A DNA stretch of 64,000 nucleotides, from NCBI RefSeq assembly GCF_900103285.1, contig NZ_FNGS01000003.1, positions 299,997 through 363,996 on the forward strand, written 5' to 3'. The position numbers were made by a program, and so were the translations under genes. Positions 42,353-51,423 of this stretch are shown piece after piece. The stretch's first letter is position 1. Each line of letters opens with the position of its first letter. The DNA comes from Siphonobacter aquaeclarae. GTDB taxonomy: Bacteria; Bacteroidota; Bacteroidia; Cytophagales; Spirosomataceae. The notes beneath the pieces are model-generated. The model saw only the letters and a list, made by a program, of their open reading frames with translations, searched no databases and had not been told where the DNA came from.

Positions 42353-42364
42353 ATTCTATATTTG
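42353..42364 (+). promoter_or_regulatory. Probable promoter -7 region of the ECF sigma gene
   Basis: ATTCTATATTTG with TATATTTG at 42357-42364, identical over 12 bp to the element before glycogen synthase. The start codon is at 42469, leaving a leader of about 100 nt. Confidence 0.55.
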
Positions 42365-42468
42365 TTTCATCGAGTTCGGTAGAATCGAGTGCTGCCGGGT
42401 TCGTTGCTTCTTCCCTTGTCGCGTGCATTGTCCCGAATTATACCATTGTATACACCTGTTCTACTGTT

Positions 42469-43008
42469 ATGGCTTCTCCGATCGAGAGTATTCTGAAGAA
42501 GGTTGTTGAAGGCGATGAAAAGGCGTTTGCCCAATTGTACAATAAGTACCGCAAACCCACGCTGCGCTTCTGCACGTCCATCCTGAAAGATGAGGACGAA
42601 GCCGAGAACATGCTTCATGAGGTGTTTATCAAAATCTGGGAGCGGCGCGCGCAGATCAACCCCGAGCGGAACTTTCATTCCTACCTCTTTACCTGCCTCC
42701 GGAACATGGCGTTCGATTACCTCAAGGAGATGGACAAAAACCATCAGCTGCGGCAGCAGTACCTCGAGCGCATGGAGTCCTACCGGGAAGACGACCGGGA
42801 GGAAGAAGAAAAGCAACTGGCCCGCCTCCGCCAGGCGGTCAACGGCCTTTCCGAAAAAAGAAAGCGCATTCTGTTGCTGAGCGTACACGAAGGCCGTTCG
42901 TATCAGGAAATTGCCGAAATGCTGCGTATCTCCAAGAATACGGTTAAGAACCAGCTGGTTAAGGCAAAGCACCTGCTTCGCGAGCGTATGAGCGTACAGG
43001 CGGTCTGA
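42469..43008 (+). CDS. ECF RNA polymerase sigma factor (FecI/SigW-like)
   Basis: A 179-residue sigma-70 family factor. Region 2 covers about residues 20-90 (EKAFAQLYNKYRKPTLRFCT, AENMLHEVFIKIWERR, FHSYLFTCLRNMAFDYLK) and region 4 about 115-172 (LARLRQAVNGLSEKRKRILL, SYQEIAEMLRISKNTVKNQL). The ATG at 42469 is used since the longer frame runs through the promoter. In Bacteroidota such factors are usually held by a FecR anti-sigma partner and switch on an adjacent SusC/SusD locus, as found here. Confidence 0.94.
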   Translation: MASPIESILKKVVEGDEKAFAQLYNKYRKPTLRFCTSILKDEDEAENMLHEVFIKIWERRAQINPERNFHSYLFTCLRNMAFDYLKEMDKNHQLRQQYLERMESYREDDREEEEKQLARLRQAVNGLSEKRKRILLLSVHEGRSYQEIAEMLRISKNTVKNQLVKAKHLLRERMSVQAV

Positions 43009-43091
43009 GTAGTCTGCAAAAATATTTATCGCTGCGATAGTCTTTCCCGGAGGGGTTGCCGTACAATAGGTGGTTATCCAACGAGCGAGAT

Positions 43092-43358
43092 ATGCCGAAC
43101 CATCGCAGCGAATATCTGATTGACAAGCTATTGAAGAACGAGCTGTCGGAAGAGGAGCTGAAGGAACTGATAGCTGGATTAGATAAAGAAGAATACCGAC
43201 TCCACTACTCGGCTATTCTGGAGAAGTACTTTGATTGGCTCATCGAGCAGGAAAAACCAAAGGATTACCTCAGTCATTACCATCGCAACACCTTCCATTT
43301 GAAGTTACATCCTGGCTGCTATTACAATTGGAAGCGGCACGTCGCCGCAATTGGCTGA
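43092..43358 (+). CDS. Short FecR-like anti-sigma N-terminal remnant
   Basis: An 88-residue frame. The first 55 residues (RSEYLIDKLLKNELSEEELK, AGLDKEEYRLHYSAILEKYF) resemble the cytoplasmic sigma-binding N terminus of FecR proteins. After that similarity ends (DYLSHYHRNTFHLKLHP) and the frame stops; the transmembrane helix and periplasmic FecR domain are absent, and I find no continuation in the other frames before susC. It could be a truncated pseudogene or a soluble mini anti-sigma factor. It lies 83 nt after the sigma gene, as expected for fecR. Confidence 0.5.
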   Translation: MPNHRSEYLIDKLLKNELSEEELKELIAGLDKEEYRLHYSAILEKYFDWLIEQEKPKDYLSHYHRNTFHLKLHPGCYYNWKRHVAAIG

Positions 43359-43501
43359 CACGCCGCGTATAGCAGACAGGGCATGAAAAGTTAACTGTCA
43401 ATACAGAGCAGTTGCCTGCTTTCCCCTCCCGGTTATGCGGATTTCCGGGCGGAAACGGAAGGTCGGGCGATCAGTCAACACATTCTGAACAAAACCATCG
43501 G

Positions 43502-43546
43502 GTCGCTTATCTCCCCTTTCTGCCGGAAAGGGCGCCAGTCGCTTAT
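43502..43546 (+). repeat. Hairpin flanked by 9-bp direct repeats in the susC leader
   Basis: GTCGCTTAT occurs at 43502-43510 and 43538-43546. Between them CCCTTTC (43514-43520) pairs with GAAAGGG (43526-43532), loop TGCCG. It lies 62 nt before the susC ATG. The gap 43359-43607 shows no gene and no TAnnTTTG element. Confidence 0.55.
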
Positions 43547-43607
43547 TGTCTCATTTTCACCCTCCAATCGATCATAACCTAAGAATACACACCACTCAAA
43601 ACAGTCT

Positions 43608-46600
43608 ATGGGACCTATTTCTACCTTTAACGTATGGCTGCGAAAGTACTGCCTCCTGATGGCAGCGGTACTCTTCTGTACCTATGCATCGGCGCAGCAA
43701 GGCAGGCGCATTACCGGGCGGATATCCGTTTCGACCGACGGCTCACCCGTACAGGGCGCCAGTATTCTGGTGAAGGGAACCCGTATCGGGACCTCTTCCG
43801 ATCACAACGGGAACTATGCCCTGACGATCTCGGGCAATGATCCCGTCCTCGTTATTTCTGCAGTAGGTTACAAGGCGCAGGAGGTCAGTGTGGGTAACAA
43901 GAGCGTGGTAGACGCCACCCTGGAAGAAAGCAGTGAAACATTGAAGGAAGCGGTTGTCACAGCGCTTGGTATTCAGCGGGACAAACGCTCGCTCGGGTAC
44001 GCCGTTGGCGAAGTACAGGGCAAGGATATCAGCCGGGTAGCGCAGGAAAACGTCCTGAACTCGCTCGCAGGTAAAGTAGCCGGCGTACAGATCAGCAGCA
44101 CGGGTCCTTCCGGATCATCGGTCAGCATGATCATCCGCGGCGCGAAATCCCTGAGCAGCGATAATCAGCCGCTGTTTGTCGTCGACGGTGTACCTATTAA
44201 TAACTCCCTCAACAACGTTGGCCAGATCGGCGCGGACAACCGCGTGGATTATGGTAACGCCATGTCGGATATCAACCCGGAAGACGTCGAAAGCGTCTCG
44301 ATCCTCAAAGGCCCCAGTGCAGCGGCCCTGTATGGTTCACGCGCGGGCAACGGGGTAGTACTCATCACGACCAAGAGCGGTTCGAAGGTGCAGAAAATGA
44401 CGGTTTCGGTGACGTCCAATACGGTATTCGACAAACCCTTCAAATTCCTGAAGATGTCGAGCCGGTTTGCAACGGGCGTGCTGCCGTTTACGCCGGATTC
44501 AAACCCGTATCCCGGCGGTGTTCTGCAAATTGACGAAGGCAGCGCCGGTGGCGTCGGCCCCGAACTGGACAAAGGCTACAAGGCGATTCAGTGGGACAGC
44601 CCGGTTGACGCCAACGGTAACAAAATTCCAACGCCGCTGGTCTCTCACCCGAACAACATCAGAGATTTCGTACAGACGGGAATCACGTCGACCAACGGTA
44701 TTTCCATCGCCAACAACAACGACAAGGTTACGTATCGCCTGTCGTATGCAAACATGTCGAGCCGCGGGATCGTCCCGAGTTCTGACCTGTTCAAGAATAC
44801 CCTGGCGGTCAGCTCTACCCTTCGTGTCAACAAGAAGCTGACGGTCAGCACCAACCTCGACTTCAGCCGGAGCAACTCCAACAACCGCCCGGCGCAGGAA
44901 CGCGGTACAAACCCGCTGCAGTGGGCATACGCGGTAGGATCGCACATCGATATCAACAAGCTGCGGAACTACTGGGTGCCGGGCAAGGAAGGTCTTCAGC
45001 AGCTTTCCCAAAGCATCGGAAACTACAACAACCCGTTCTTCCTCGCCAACGAAGTGAAGAATGCCTTCACGCGGGACCGGGTTTTCGGAAACGTAAAGGC
45101 CGAATGGCAGATTACGCCGGAAATCAAGTTGATGGGTCGCTATGCACTCGATACGTATAACGAAACACGGGAAACGAAGATCGGTTACAGTTATACCAGC
45201 GAGCCGAAGGGTGCCTATGGTATCTCTGCGCTGAAACGGTATGAGCGTAACGCGGATTTCCTGGCGACGTACGACAAGCATTTCAACGACCTGAGCGTAC
45301 TCGTGTCTGTCGGTGGAAACAACCGCTATTCGGAAAGTTCAGACATCACCACGAAGAGCAAGGACAAAACCGGACTCGTTATCCCGGGGCTGTATACCAT
45401 TCAAAACATTGCTCAGGCCAATATCCAGTACACCAACTACGTGTACAAAAAGGCGATTTACAGTGCGTACGGAACCATTAACCTGGGCTATCGGGACATG
45501 ATTTACCTCGACCTGACCGCCCGCAATGACTGGTCGAGTACACTGCCCGTCAACAACCGCTCGTACTTCTACCCCTCGGCATCGTTGAGCGTGCTGATCA
45601 ACGAGATGGTCCGGATGAACAACGTCAACCTCTTCAAGGTACGTGCCGGTGCGGCGCAGGTGGGGAACGACGCCAACCCGTATTCCCTCTTCGCTACCCT
45701 GCAGGACGCCGGTTCCTGGAACGGAATTACCCGTCTGACCAAGTCCGGAGGTATTTTGCTGCCGGACCTGAAGCCGGAACTCGCGACGTCGTATGAAGTA
45801 GGCGTTGACCTGAATATGTTCCGGAACCGTCTCCGGTTTGCGGGAACGTACTATACCTCAGACAACCGCAACCAGATTATTCCGACGCAGCTCCCGTCTT
45901 CAACGGGCTTTACGACCAAGAATATCAATGCCGGTCTGCTCGAAAGCCGTGGTATCGAACTCTCGCTGGGTGGAACAGTTCTCGATCAGAACGGCCTCCG
46001 GTGGGATCTGACGACGAACTTCACCAAGAACATCACCCGGATCAAAGAACTGGCCGACGGTCTGCCGTACTATACCCTCTGGACAGATGCCAAAGGCGGC
46101 GCCTGGACATATGTAGGCGACAAGGTAGGCGATATCTACGATGCCCAGGTAATCACGGTAACGGACAAGAACTCTCCGTACTATGGCTACCCGATCCTCG
46201 ACAACGACGGTTCCTGGCAGAATACCAGTGCGGTCAACTCGAAGAACAAGATCGGGAACTTCAACCCGGACTTCATGCTCGGCCTGCAGAACTCCCTTTC
46301 GTATAAAGGATTCACGCTTAACTTCTCGCTCGACTGGCGGAAAGGCGGACAGTTTGTTTCACAGACCTACCGCTACATGGAGTCGGATCTGCGGTCACAG
46401 CGTTTCCTGGATAACCTGATCAACCCCGGCGGGCGTACAGGCGACCAAGTGGCGAACTACCTCAAATCCAACCCGGAGCAGCTGATCAAGATCCACGGCA
46501 ACTTCTTCCCGATCGTAGGTGGTCCGACGGCCGATTACGGCGGCTTCCCGTACGAGTTTGGCGGAAAGAGCTACCCATACGGCGTATTCAACCCGGGTGT

Positions 46601-46997
46601 CATTGCCAAGTATGATGGCAGCGGAAATATCATCGGATACACTGAAAACCTTGGCGGCACCGGAACAAAAATCATTCCTTACGGCGACAACTATCCCTGG
46701 GATTTCACCCGTGCAGCAACATTCGACGCCGATTTCATTAAACTGCGCGAAATTTCTCTCGGCTATGAACTGCCGTCCAAATTCGTGAAGGCAATCGGTA
46801 TCCAAAGCGCCAACTTCGCTGTCTACAGCCGCAACATCATTCTCTGGACGAAAGCGAAAATCAACATCGACCCCGAAATGGCATTTCAGCCGCAGACATC
46901 TGCCCAGGCCGGAACCCAGTTCAAGCAGGGTATCGAACGGTACAACGTCACACCGTGGGTGATCCCGGTCGGATTTAAACTTGGTCTCACGTTCTAA
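43608..46997 (+). CDS. SusC/RagA-family TonB-linked outer-membrane transporter
   Basis: A 1129-residue SusC-type transporter: signal peptide (about 1-29), carboxypeptidase-regulatory-like domain (about 32-110: GRRITGRISVSTDGSPVQGA, SSDHNGNYALTI), the SusC plug (NVLNSLAGKVAGVQI, SMIIRGAKSLSSDNQPLFVV, VSILKGPSAAALYGSRAGNG), then a long barrel ending in PVGFKLGLTF. SusC barrels import oligomeric nutrients under a SusD lid. SusD follows 24 nt later. Neighbouring hydrolases act on lipids and phosphoesters, so the cargo need not be a sugar (inference). Confidence 0.97.
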   Translation: MGPISTFNVWLRKYCLLMAAVLFCTYASAQQGRRITGRISVSTDGSPVQGASILVKGTRIGTSSDHNGNYALTISGNDPVLVISAVGYKAQEVSVGNKSVVDATLEESSETLKEAVVTALGIQRDKRSLGYAVGEVQGKDISRVAQENVLNSLAGKVAGVQISSTGPSGSSVSMIIRGAKSLSSDNQPLFVVDGVPINNSLNNVGQIGADNRVDYGNAMSDINPEDVESVSILKGPSAAALYGSRAGNGVVLITTKSGSKVQKMTVSVTSNTVFDKPFKFLKMSSRFATGVLPFTPDSNPYPGGVLQIDEGSAGGVGPELDKGYKAIQWDSPVDANGNKIPTPLVSHPNNIRDFVQTGITSTNGISIANNNDKVTYRLSYANMSSRGIVPSSDLFKNTLAVSSTLRVNKKLTVSTNLDFSRSNSNNRPAQERGTNPLQWAYAVGSHIDINKLRNYWVPGKEGLQQLSQSIGNYNNPFFLANEVKNAFTRDRVFGNVKAEWQITPEIKLMGRYALDTYNETRETKIGYSYTSEPKGAYGISALKRYERNADFLATYDKHFNDLSVLVSVGGNNRYSESSDITTKSKDKTGLVIPGLYTIQNIAQANIQYTNYVYKKAIYSAYGTINLGYRDMIYLDLTARNDWSSTLPVNNRSYFYPSASLSVLINEMVRMNNVNLFKVRAGAAQVGNDANPYSLFATLQDAGSWNGITRLTKSGGILLPDLKPELATSYEVGVDLNMFRNRLRFAGTYYTSDNRNQIIPTQLPSSTGFTTKNINAGLLESRGIELSLGGTVLDQNGLRWDLTTNFTKNITRIKELADGLPYYTLWTDAKGGAWTYVGDKVGDIYDAQVITVTDKNSPYYGYPILDNDGSWQNTSAVNSKNKIGNFNPDFMLGLQNSLSYKGFTLNFSLDWRKGGQFVSQTYRYMESDLRSQRFLDNLINPGGRTGDQVANYLKSNPEQLIKIHGNFFPIVGGPTADYGGFPYEFGGKSYPYGVFNPGVIAKYDGSGNIIGYTENLGGTGTKIIPYGDNYPWDFTRAATFDADFIKLREISLGYELPSKFVKAIGIQSANFAVYSRNIILWTKAKINIDPEMAFQPQTSAQAGTQFKQGIERYNVTPWVIPVGFKLGLTF

Positions 46998-47021
46998 CGA
47001 ACTATAGAAAGCATTTCACTC

Positions 47022-48668
47022 ATGAATCTCTTACGCAAGAAGAACGCTACGTTTCTTGTTCTGCTTGGCTCTCTGTTTGTTACGTCCTGTAAAGACCTGA
47101 CGAAACTGAACGAGAACCCGAACGGTGTCCAGCCGGATGTCGTAAACCCTAACCTGGTGATGCCCTCCGTCCTGACGGAATCGGCCAAGGCGTTTGTTAA
47201 CCTCGGCTTCCAGGATATTGCCGGCGTTGTGCAGCACACGCAGAAAGATGCCTGGTTCAGCGGCCACAACGATTACGACTGGGGTGGCGACCAAAGCTGG
47301 ACGACGTACTATGACATCCTGAAGAACAACGACCTCGTGTATCAGCGGGCGGTAGCGCAGAACATGGAGTTTCAGCAGGGAGTAGCCCTGGTGATGAAGT
47401 CCTTGATGTTTGGTCTGGTGACGGACCTTTGGGGAGACGCTCCGTATACCTCTGCACTCAAAGGCGAGCTGGGCGGTACCGCCAATGTCCTGCCGAAATA
47501 CGACGACCAGCAGTCGGTATACACCGGTATCCTGGCCGATCTCGAAAAAGCCAATACCCTGCTGTCGAAACCGAAAAGCGCCTATTCCAGTATTGTGGAA
47601 AGCGTAGACGTTTTCTATGCCGGCGACCCGACCAAATGGCGGAAACTGGCAAACTCTCTCCGCCTGCGTTACTACATGCGGATTTCGTCCAAGCTTCCGG
47701 ACGTAGCCAAAGCCGGAATTGAGAAAATTGTCTCCGACGCAGCCAACAACCCGGTTATTTCAGAAGCAGCCGACGACGCAACAATGGCCTATGTAGGTAA
47801 CAACGCCGGCGATTCCTGGCCGTCGACGACTGTATACGACGTCAGCGGCAGTAACTACCGCCGGATCAAAATGTGTACGACGCTCCTGAAAGCGATGCAG
47901 CCGACGAGCGACCCCCGCCTGGCTCTCTGGGCGAAAAAGGTCGAAATTCCCCTCGTGGTGGATGCGTCTCTTCCTGCCGGTACGGACAAAATCGTGAATG
48001 GCGTTCGCTACTTCTCTCCGGACAAAGTAGGCAGCACGCCTATCGACACTGATCCGAATTACGTAGGGTTGCCGCCGAGCGTATCGCAACTTCCGTCTGC
48101 ATATAACTTCAACCCGACGCCTGGGCAAACGTCGTATAACCCGCACGTTTCCTACATCAACGAAATCTATACAAAGGCTTCCGGCGGTATCCTGAAAGCC
48201 CGTATGGTTTCGGCGGCGGAAGTACATTTCATCCTGGCCGAAGCAGCCCTCAAAGGCTGGGCGGCCGGCGACGCCAAAACGCACTACGAGCAGGCGATCA
48301 AAGCATCGCTGACGGCGTGGGGTGTAGGTGGAAACTACGACGCGTTCATCGCACAGAAAGGCGTAGCATACGACAAGACGCTGGAGCAGATCATGACCCA
48401 GAAGTGGATTGCTTCCTGGACCAACGCGACGGAAGCCTGGTTTGACTACCGCCGCACGGGCCTCCCGGCGCTCGCTGCCGGGCCGGTCGCCAAGCGGAAA
48501 GCGCTGCCCCTGCGTTTCTACTACATGCGCGATGAAGTGAACCTCAACAAAACCAACGCCGCTGCGGCATTGGACAAGCTGGAAACAACGGCCAACTCCC
48601 AGTCGGACGGAAAGAACAGCGCCTGGTCCAAGACCTGGCTGGTACAGGGCACCGGTAAACCCTGGTAA
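47022..48668 (+). CDS. SusD/RagB-family nutrient-binding lipoprotein (SusD-like_2 type)
   Basis: A 548-residue surface lipoprotein (lipobox FVTSC, C23). KLNENPNGVQPDVVNPNLVM and the tetratricopeptide-like helices with VVQHTQKDAWFSGHNDYDWG, MKSLMFGLVTDLWGDAPYT and QIMTQKWIASWTNATEAWFDYRR (shown in parts) are typical of the SusD-like_2 branch, which goes with SusC transporters for varied cargo. It pairs with the upstream susC gene as lid and binding protein. Length fits the family. Confidence 0.95.
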   Translation: MNLLRKKNATFLVLLGSLFVTSCKDLTKLNENPNGVQPDVVNPNLVMPSVLTESAKAFVNLGFQDIAGVVQHTQKDAWFSGHNDYDWGGDQSWTTYYDILKNNDLVYQRAVAQNMEFQQGVALVMKSLMFGLVTDLWGDAPYTSALKGELGGTANVLPKYDDQQSVYTGILADLEKANTLLSKPKSAYSSIVESVDVFYAGDPTKWRKLANSLRLRYYMRISSKLPDVAKAGIEKIVSDAANNPVISEAADDATMAYVGNNAGDSWPSTTVYDVSGSNYRRIKMCTTLLKAMQPTSDPRLALWAKKVEIPLVVDASLPAGTDKIVNGVRYFSPDKVGSTPIDTDPNYVGLPPSVSQLPSAYNFNPTPGQTSYNPHVSYINEIYTKASGGILKARMVSAAEVHFILAEAALKGWAAGDAKTHYEQAIKASLTAWGVGGNYDAFIAQKGVAYDKTLEQIMTQKWIASWTNATEAWFDYRRTGLPALAAGPVAKRKALPLRFYYMRDEVNLNKTNAAAALDKLETTANSQSDGKNSAWSKTWLVQGTGKPW

Positions 48669-48731
48669 AAGACATTACCCCACACCTTGAAAAGGGGGGT
48701 GAGCCTCGTGCTTATCCCCCCTTCTTTCTGT

Positions 48732-49988
48732 ATGAGAAACACCATTTTTCTGCTTTGCGGGCTGTTTCTGTCATTTTCGGGGATGGCGCAGTCGTTTCGG
48801 GCCGGTGCTGCTGTCCGGAACATTACGCCGGATCCGCTGCTGCCTGTTTCGGGTGGAATCGGTACGCCGAAAAAAGCGATTGAGAAAAAAGGCGAACTGT
48901 CGGTCCGGGCTCTGGTGCTGGAAAAGGGAGCGGTAAGAATAGCCATTGTGGGTATCGATAACCTGGGCTGGCCGGCCGCACTCGGTAACAAATCCCGGGC
49001 CCTGATCAAAAGCGTGGCGCCGGCGAATGTGCTCATCGGCGCGTCGCATACGCACAGCGGCCCGGATGCCTATGGTTTCCCGAATGAAAAAGGCGAAAAT
49101 TTTGCCGACCTGAAGTACCTCGACCGCTGCGTCCGGCTCATCGCGGAGGCCGTCGAGGAGGCGGCCCGCAAACTCGAACCGGCGACGCTCAAAACGGCCG
49201 TCGGCGAAGCAAAAGGGCAGATTGCCTACAACTACTACGCACCCCAGTTGTATGACCCTCGGTGCGGGATCATCCAGGCGATCAGTACTGCCGGAAAACC
49301 AATAGCCACGCTGGTAAACTATGCCATCCACCCCGAAATCATCGGCTCGGGACGGGGAATACTGAGCCCGGATTTATGCGGGCCGCTGTACGACCGCATT
49401 GAAGCCAAGACCGGAGGTATTGCCCTGTTTATCAACGGCGCACAGGGTGGAATGGTCACCGCCGATAACCGCCGGGATACCGGCGAAGCCAACGACTGGG
49501 CCGAATGTACACGCATCGGCGAGCTGCTGGCCGACGAGGCTTTGCGGATCGTCGCAACTGCCCCGGAACAAACCGATCCGGGCTTGTATTGTGTGGCGGA
49601 AAAGACGACCTTCCCGGTAGAGTCGGAGATCATGCGGTATATTATTCAGAAGTCGCCGCTCGGGTTTTCGCTCGAAAACGGAAACAGGGTTTCCGCGCAG
49701 GTCAACCTGCTCAATATCGGCACCGCCCAGGTACTGACCGTTCCGGGAGAAGCGCTTCCGAATGTCGGCTACTTTGTCAAGCGGCATATGCATACGAAAA
49801 CGCCGTTTTTGTTCGGGTTGACGAACGATGCCTTCGGCTACATGCTCAGCCGGGTGGATTTCAATAGCTTTAAACGATACGAATACGTCAGCCGGACCAG
49901 TCTGGGCGAGAATACCGCTGAGATTTACATGGACGAGGTCCTGAAGCTGATCGAAAAGAGTCCGTCGCCCGACGGGTATCCCAGGTAA
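48732..49988 (+). CDS. Neutral/alkaline ceramidase-like hydrolase
   Basis: A 418-residue secreted protein (signal peptide 1-19, start 48732). It matches the N-terminal domain of neutral ceramidases: FRAGAAVRNITPDPLLPVSG, VRALVLEKGAVRIAIVGID, the zinc motif IGASHTHSGPDAYG (H106, H108), NYAIHPEII and FINGAQGGMVTAD. Full ceramidases are about 650-700 residues, and the C-terminal domain is missing here, as in many Bacteroidota homologues whose substrate is unknown. Ceramide or another amide lipid is possible. It lies 63 nt after SusD and belongs to the same putative operon. Confidence 0.85.
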   Translation: MRNTIFLLCGLFLSFSGMAQSFRAGAAVRNITPDPLLPVSGGIGTPKKAIEKKGELSVRALVLEKGAVRIAIVGIDNLGWPAALGNKSRALIKSVAPANVLIGASHTHSGPDAYGFPNEKGENFADLKYLDRCVRLIAEAVEEAARKLEPATLKTAVGEAKGQIAYNYYAPQLYDPRCGIIQAISTAGKPIATLVNYAIHPEIIGSGRGILSPDLCGPLYDRIEAKTGGIALFINGAQGGMVTADNRRDTGEANDWAECTRIGELLADEALRIVATAPEQTDPGLYCVAEKTTFPVESEIMRYIIQKSPLGFSLENGNRVSAQVNLLNIGTAQVLTVPGEALPNVGYFVKRHMHTKTPFLFGLTNDAFGYMLSRVDFNSFKRYEYVSRTSLGENTAEIYMDEVLKLIEKSPSPDGYPR

Positions 49989-50032
49989 CGCACTTCATCT
50001 CTGAATACAACTTCTAAAAACCAGCTATCTCC

Positions 50033-51388
50033 ATGAAATCCTTGATTGCCAAGCTACTATCGGCGGTTGTCGTCGTTTTTTTCTCGTTTACCGTCCCGCA
50101 GGAAACTACGCCTGAGACGGCGCTCGAAAGCTATCTCCACAACGGAGACAAGTCTTTCGCCTGGGAAGTGAAGGAAACCATCTCTTTCCCCGGCGGCAAG
50201 GCGTATGATATTCTCCTGACGTCCCAGCAATGGCGGGAGCATACCTGGCGCCACCAGCTGACGGTTATCGTACCCGACGAAAACAAACACGACGGTGCCC
50301 TGCTCTTCATCACCGGCGGTTCGGTGAAGGAAGGCCAGCCCAACTGGTCGAATACCAAAAAAGACGACATGATCCGGGCACTTGGAATGATTGCCCTGAA
50401 GAACAAGGCGATCGTCGCGCAGGTACGTCAAACACCCAACCAGCCGCTCTACGGCGACCGCACCGAAGACGCCCTGATTTCCTATACCCTTCACCAGTTC
50501 AAAAACGATGGAGACTATTCCTGGCCGCTGCTTTTCCCGATGGTGAAAAGTGCGGTCCGTGCCATGGATGCCATTCAGGCATTGGGAAAGGAAACACTTC
50601 ACCACGACATCAACCGGTTTGTTGTCTCCGGCGCTTCCAAGCGCGGCTGGACGACCTGGCTGACCGGCGCAAATGATCCGCGGGTAGCAGCCATTGCCCC
50701 GATGGTGATCGACGTGCTGAACATGCCTGTCAACCTCGACTACCAGATGAAAGCCTGGAACGAATACAGCCCGCAGATCCAGGACTATGTCAGCCTCGAA
50801 ATTCCGCAGACGGTACACAGCCCGAAAGGCGATGCGATTACCAAAATGATCGATCCGTACTCGTACCGGCAGAAGCTGACGATGCCCAAGATGATTTTCA
50901 TGGGGACGAACGACGAGTACTGGACCGTTGACGCCATCAAGCATTACTACGACCAGATTCCGGGTAAAAACCTGATTCACTACGTTCCGAATGTCGGCCA
51001 CAACCTGGGCGACAAGCGCCAGGCGCTGGAGGCATTGAGTGCGTTCTTTGGTTTTACGCTGAACAATCGCCCGTATCCGGCCTGCGAGTGGAGCGTCAAA
51101 ACCCGGAAAAAGAAAGTAAAAGTATCCGTGAAGGCTACGGCCGACCTGCTGGAGGAAGCCATTGTCTGGTCGGCCAGCTCCCGTGACATGCATTTCGACA
51201 AGGCCAAATGGGAAGGCCGCAGCCTCGATGTCAAAGGAAAGGATGTGGTGAAAGTGGAGGAGGAACTACCCAAAATGGGCTTCCGCGCCTTCTACATCGA
51301 CCTCAAATATAAAGATCCGAACGGCGGGACCTACGTTCAGAGTACCCGGATGTTTCTGACAGACAAAAACGAACTCAAACTGCACTAA
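50033..51388 (+). CDS. PhoPQ-activated pathogenicity-related (PqaA-like) alpha/beta hydrolase
   Basis: A 451-residue exported protein (hydrophobic signal 1-20). The family blocks are SFAWEVKETISFPGGKAYDI, LLFITGGSVKEGQPNW, the nucleophile elbow in VVSGASKRGWTTWL (S202), VNLDYQMKAWNEYSPQIQDY and PNVGHNLGDKRQALEAL with the likely catalytic His. The family was named from a PhoPQ-regulated Salmonella gene; its substrate is unknown. Position suggests ester or amide cleavage of imported material. A terminator lies directly after the stop codon. Confidence 0.9.
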   Translation: MKSLIAKLLSAVVVVFFSFTVPQETTPETALESYLHNGDKSFAWEVKETISFPGGKAYDILLTSQQWREHTWRHQLTVIVPDENKHDGALLFITGGSVKEGQPNWSNTKKDDMIRALGMIALKNKAIVAQVRQTPNQPLYGDRTEDALISYTLHQFKNDGDYSWPLLFPMVKSAVRAMDAIQALGKETLHHDINRFVVSGASKRGWTTWLTGANDPRVAAIAPMVIDVLNMPVNLDYQMKAWNEYSPQIQDYVSLEIPQTVHSPKGDAITKMIDPYSYRQKLTMPKMIFMGTNDEYWTVDAIKHYYDQIPGKNLIHYVPNVGHNLGDKRQALEALSAFFGFTLNNRPYPACEWSVKTRKKKVKVSVKATADLLEEAIVWSASSRDMHFDKAKWEGRSLDVKGKDVVKVEEELPKMGFRAFYIDLKYKDPNGGTYVQSTRMFLTDKNELKLH

Positions 51389-51394
51389 ACACAC

Positions 51395-51422
51395 CGGCCG
51401 GAACTTTTCCGGCCGTTTTTTT
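51395..51422 (+). terminator. Intrinsic terminator abutting the next start codon
   Basis: CGGCCGGAA (51395-51403) pairs with TTCCGGCCG (51407-51415), three-base loop, then seven T (51416-51422). The ATG of the next gene starts at 51424, one base after the T-run. Confidence 0.88.
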
Positions 51423-51423
51423 C

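Noticed and set aside
42103-42468. Search for tRNA or small RNA genes in the larger gaps (40051-40272, 42103-42468, 61876-62250)
   Set aside because: I found no cloverleaf-compatible arms or CCA-type ends and no riboswitch-like conserved core.
43258-43607. Frameshifted continuation of the FecR-like gene
   Set aside because: I read all three plus-strand frames to the susC start; none shows a membrane helix or the FecR sensor domain, so the rest is missing and not merely out of frame.
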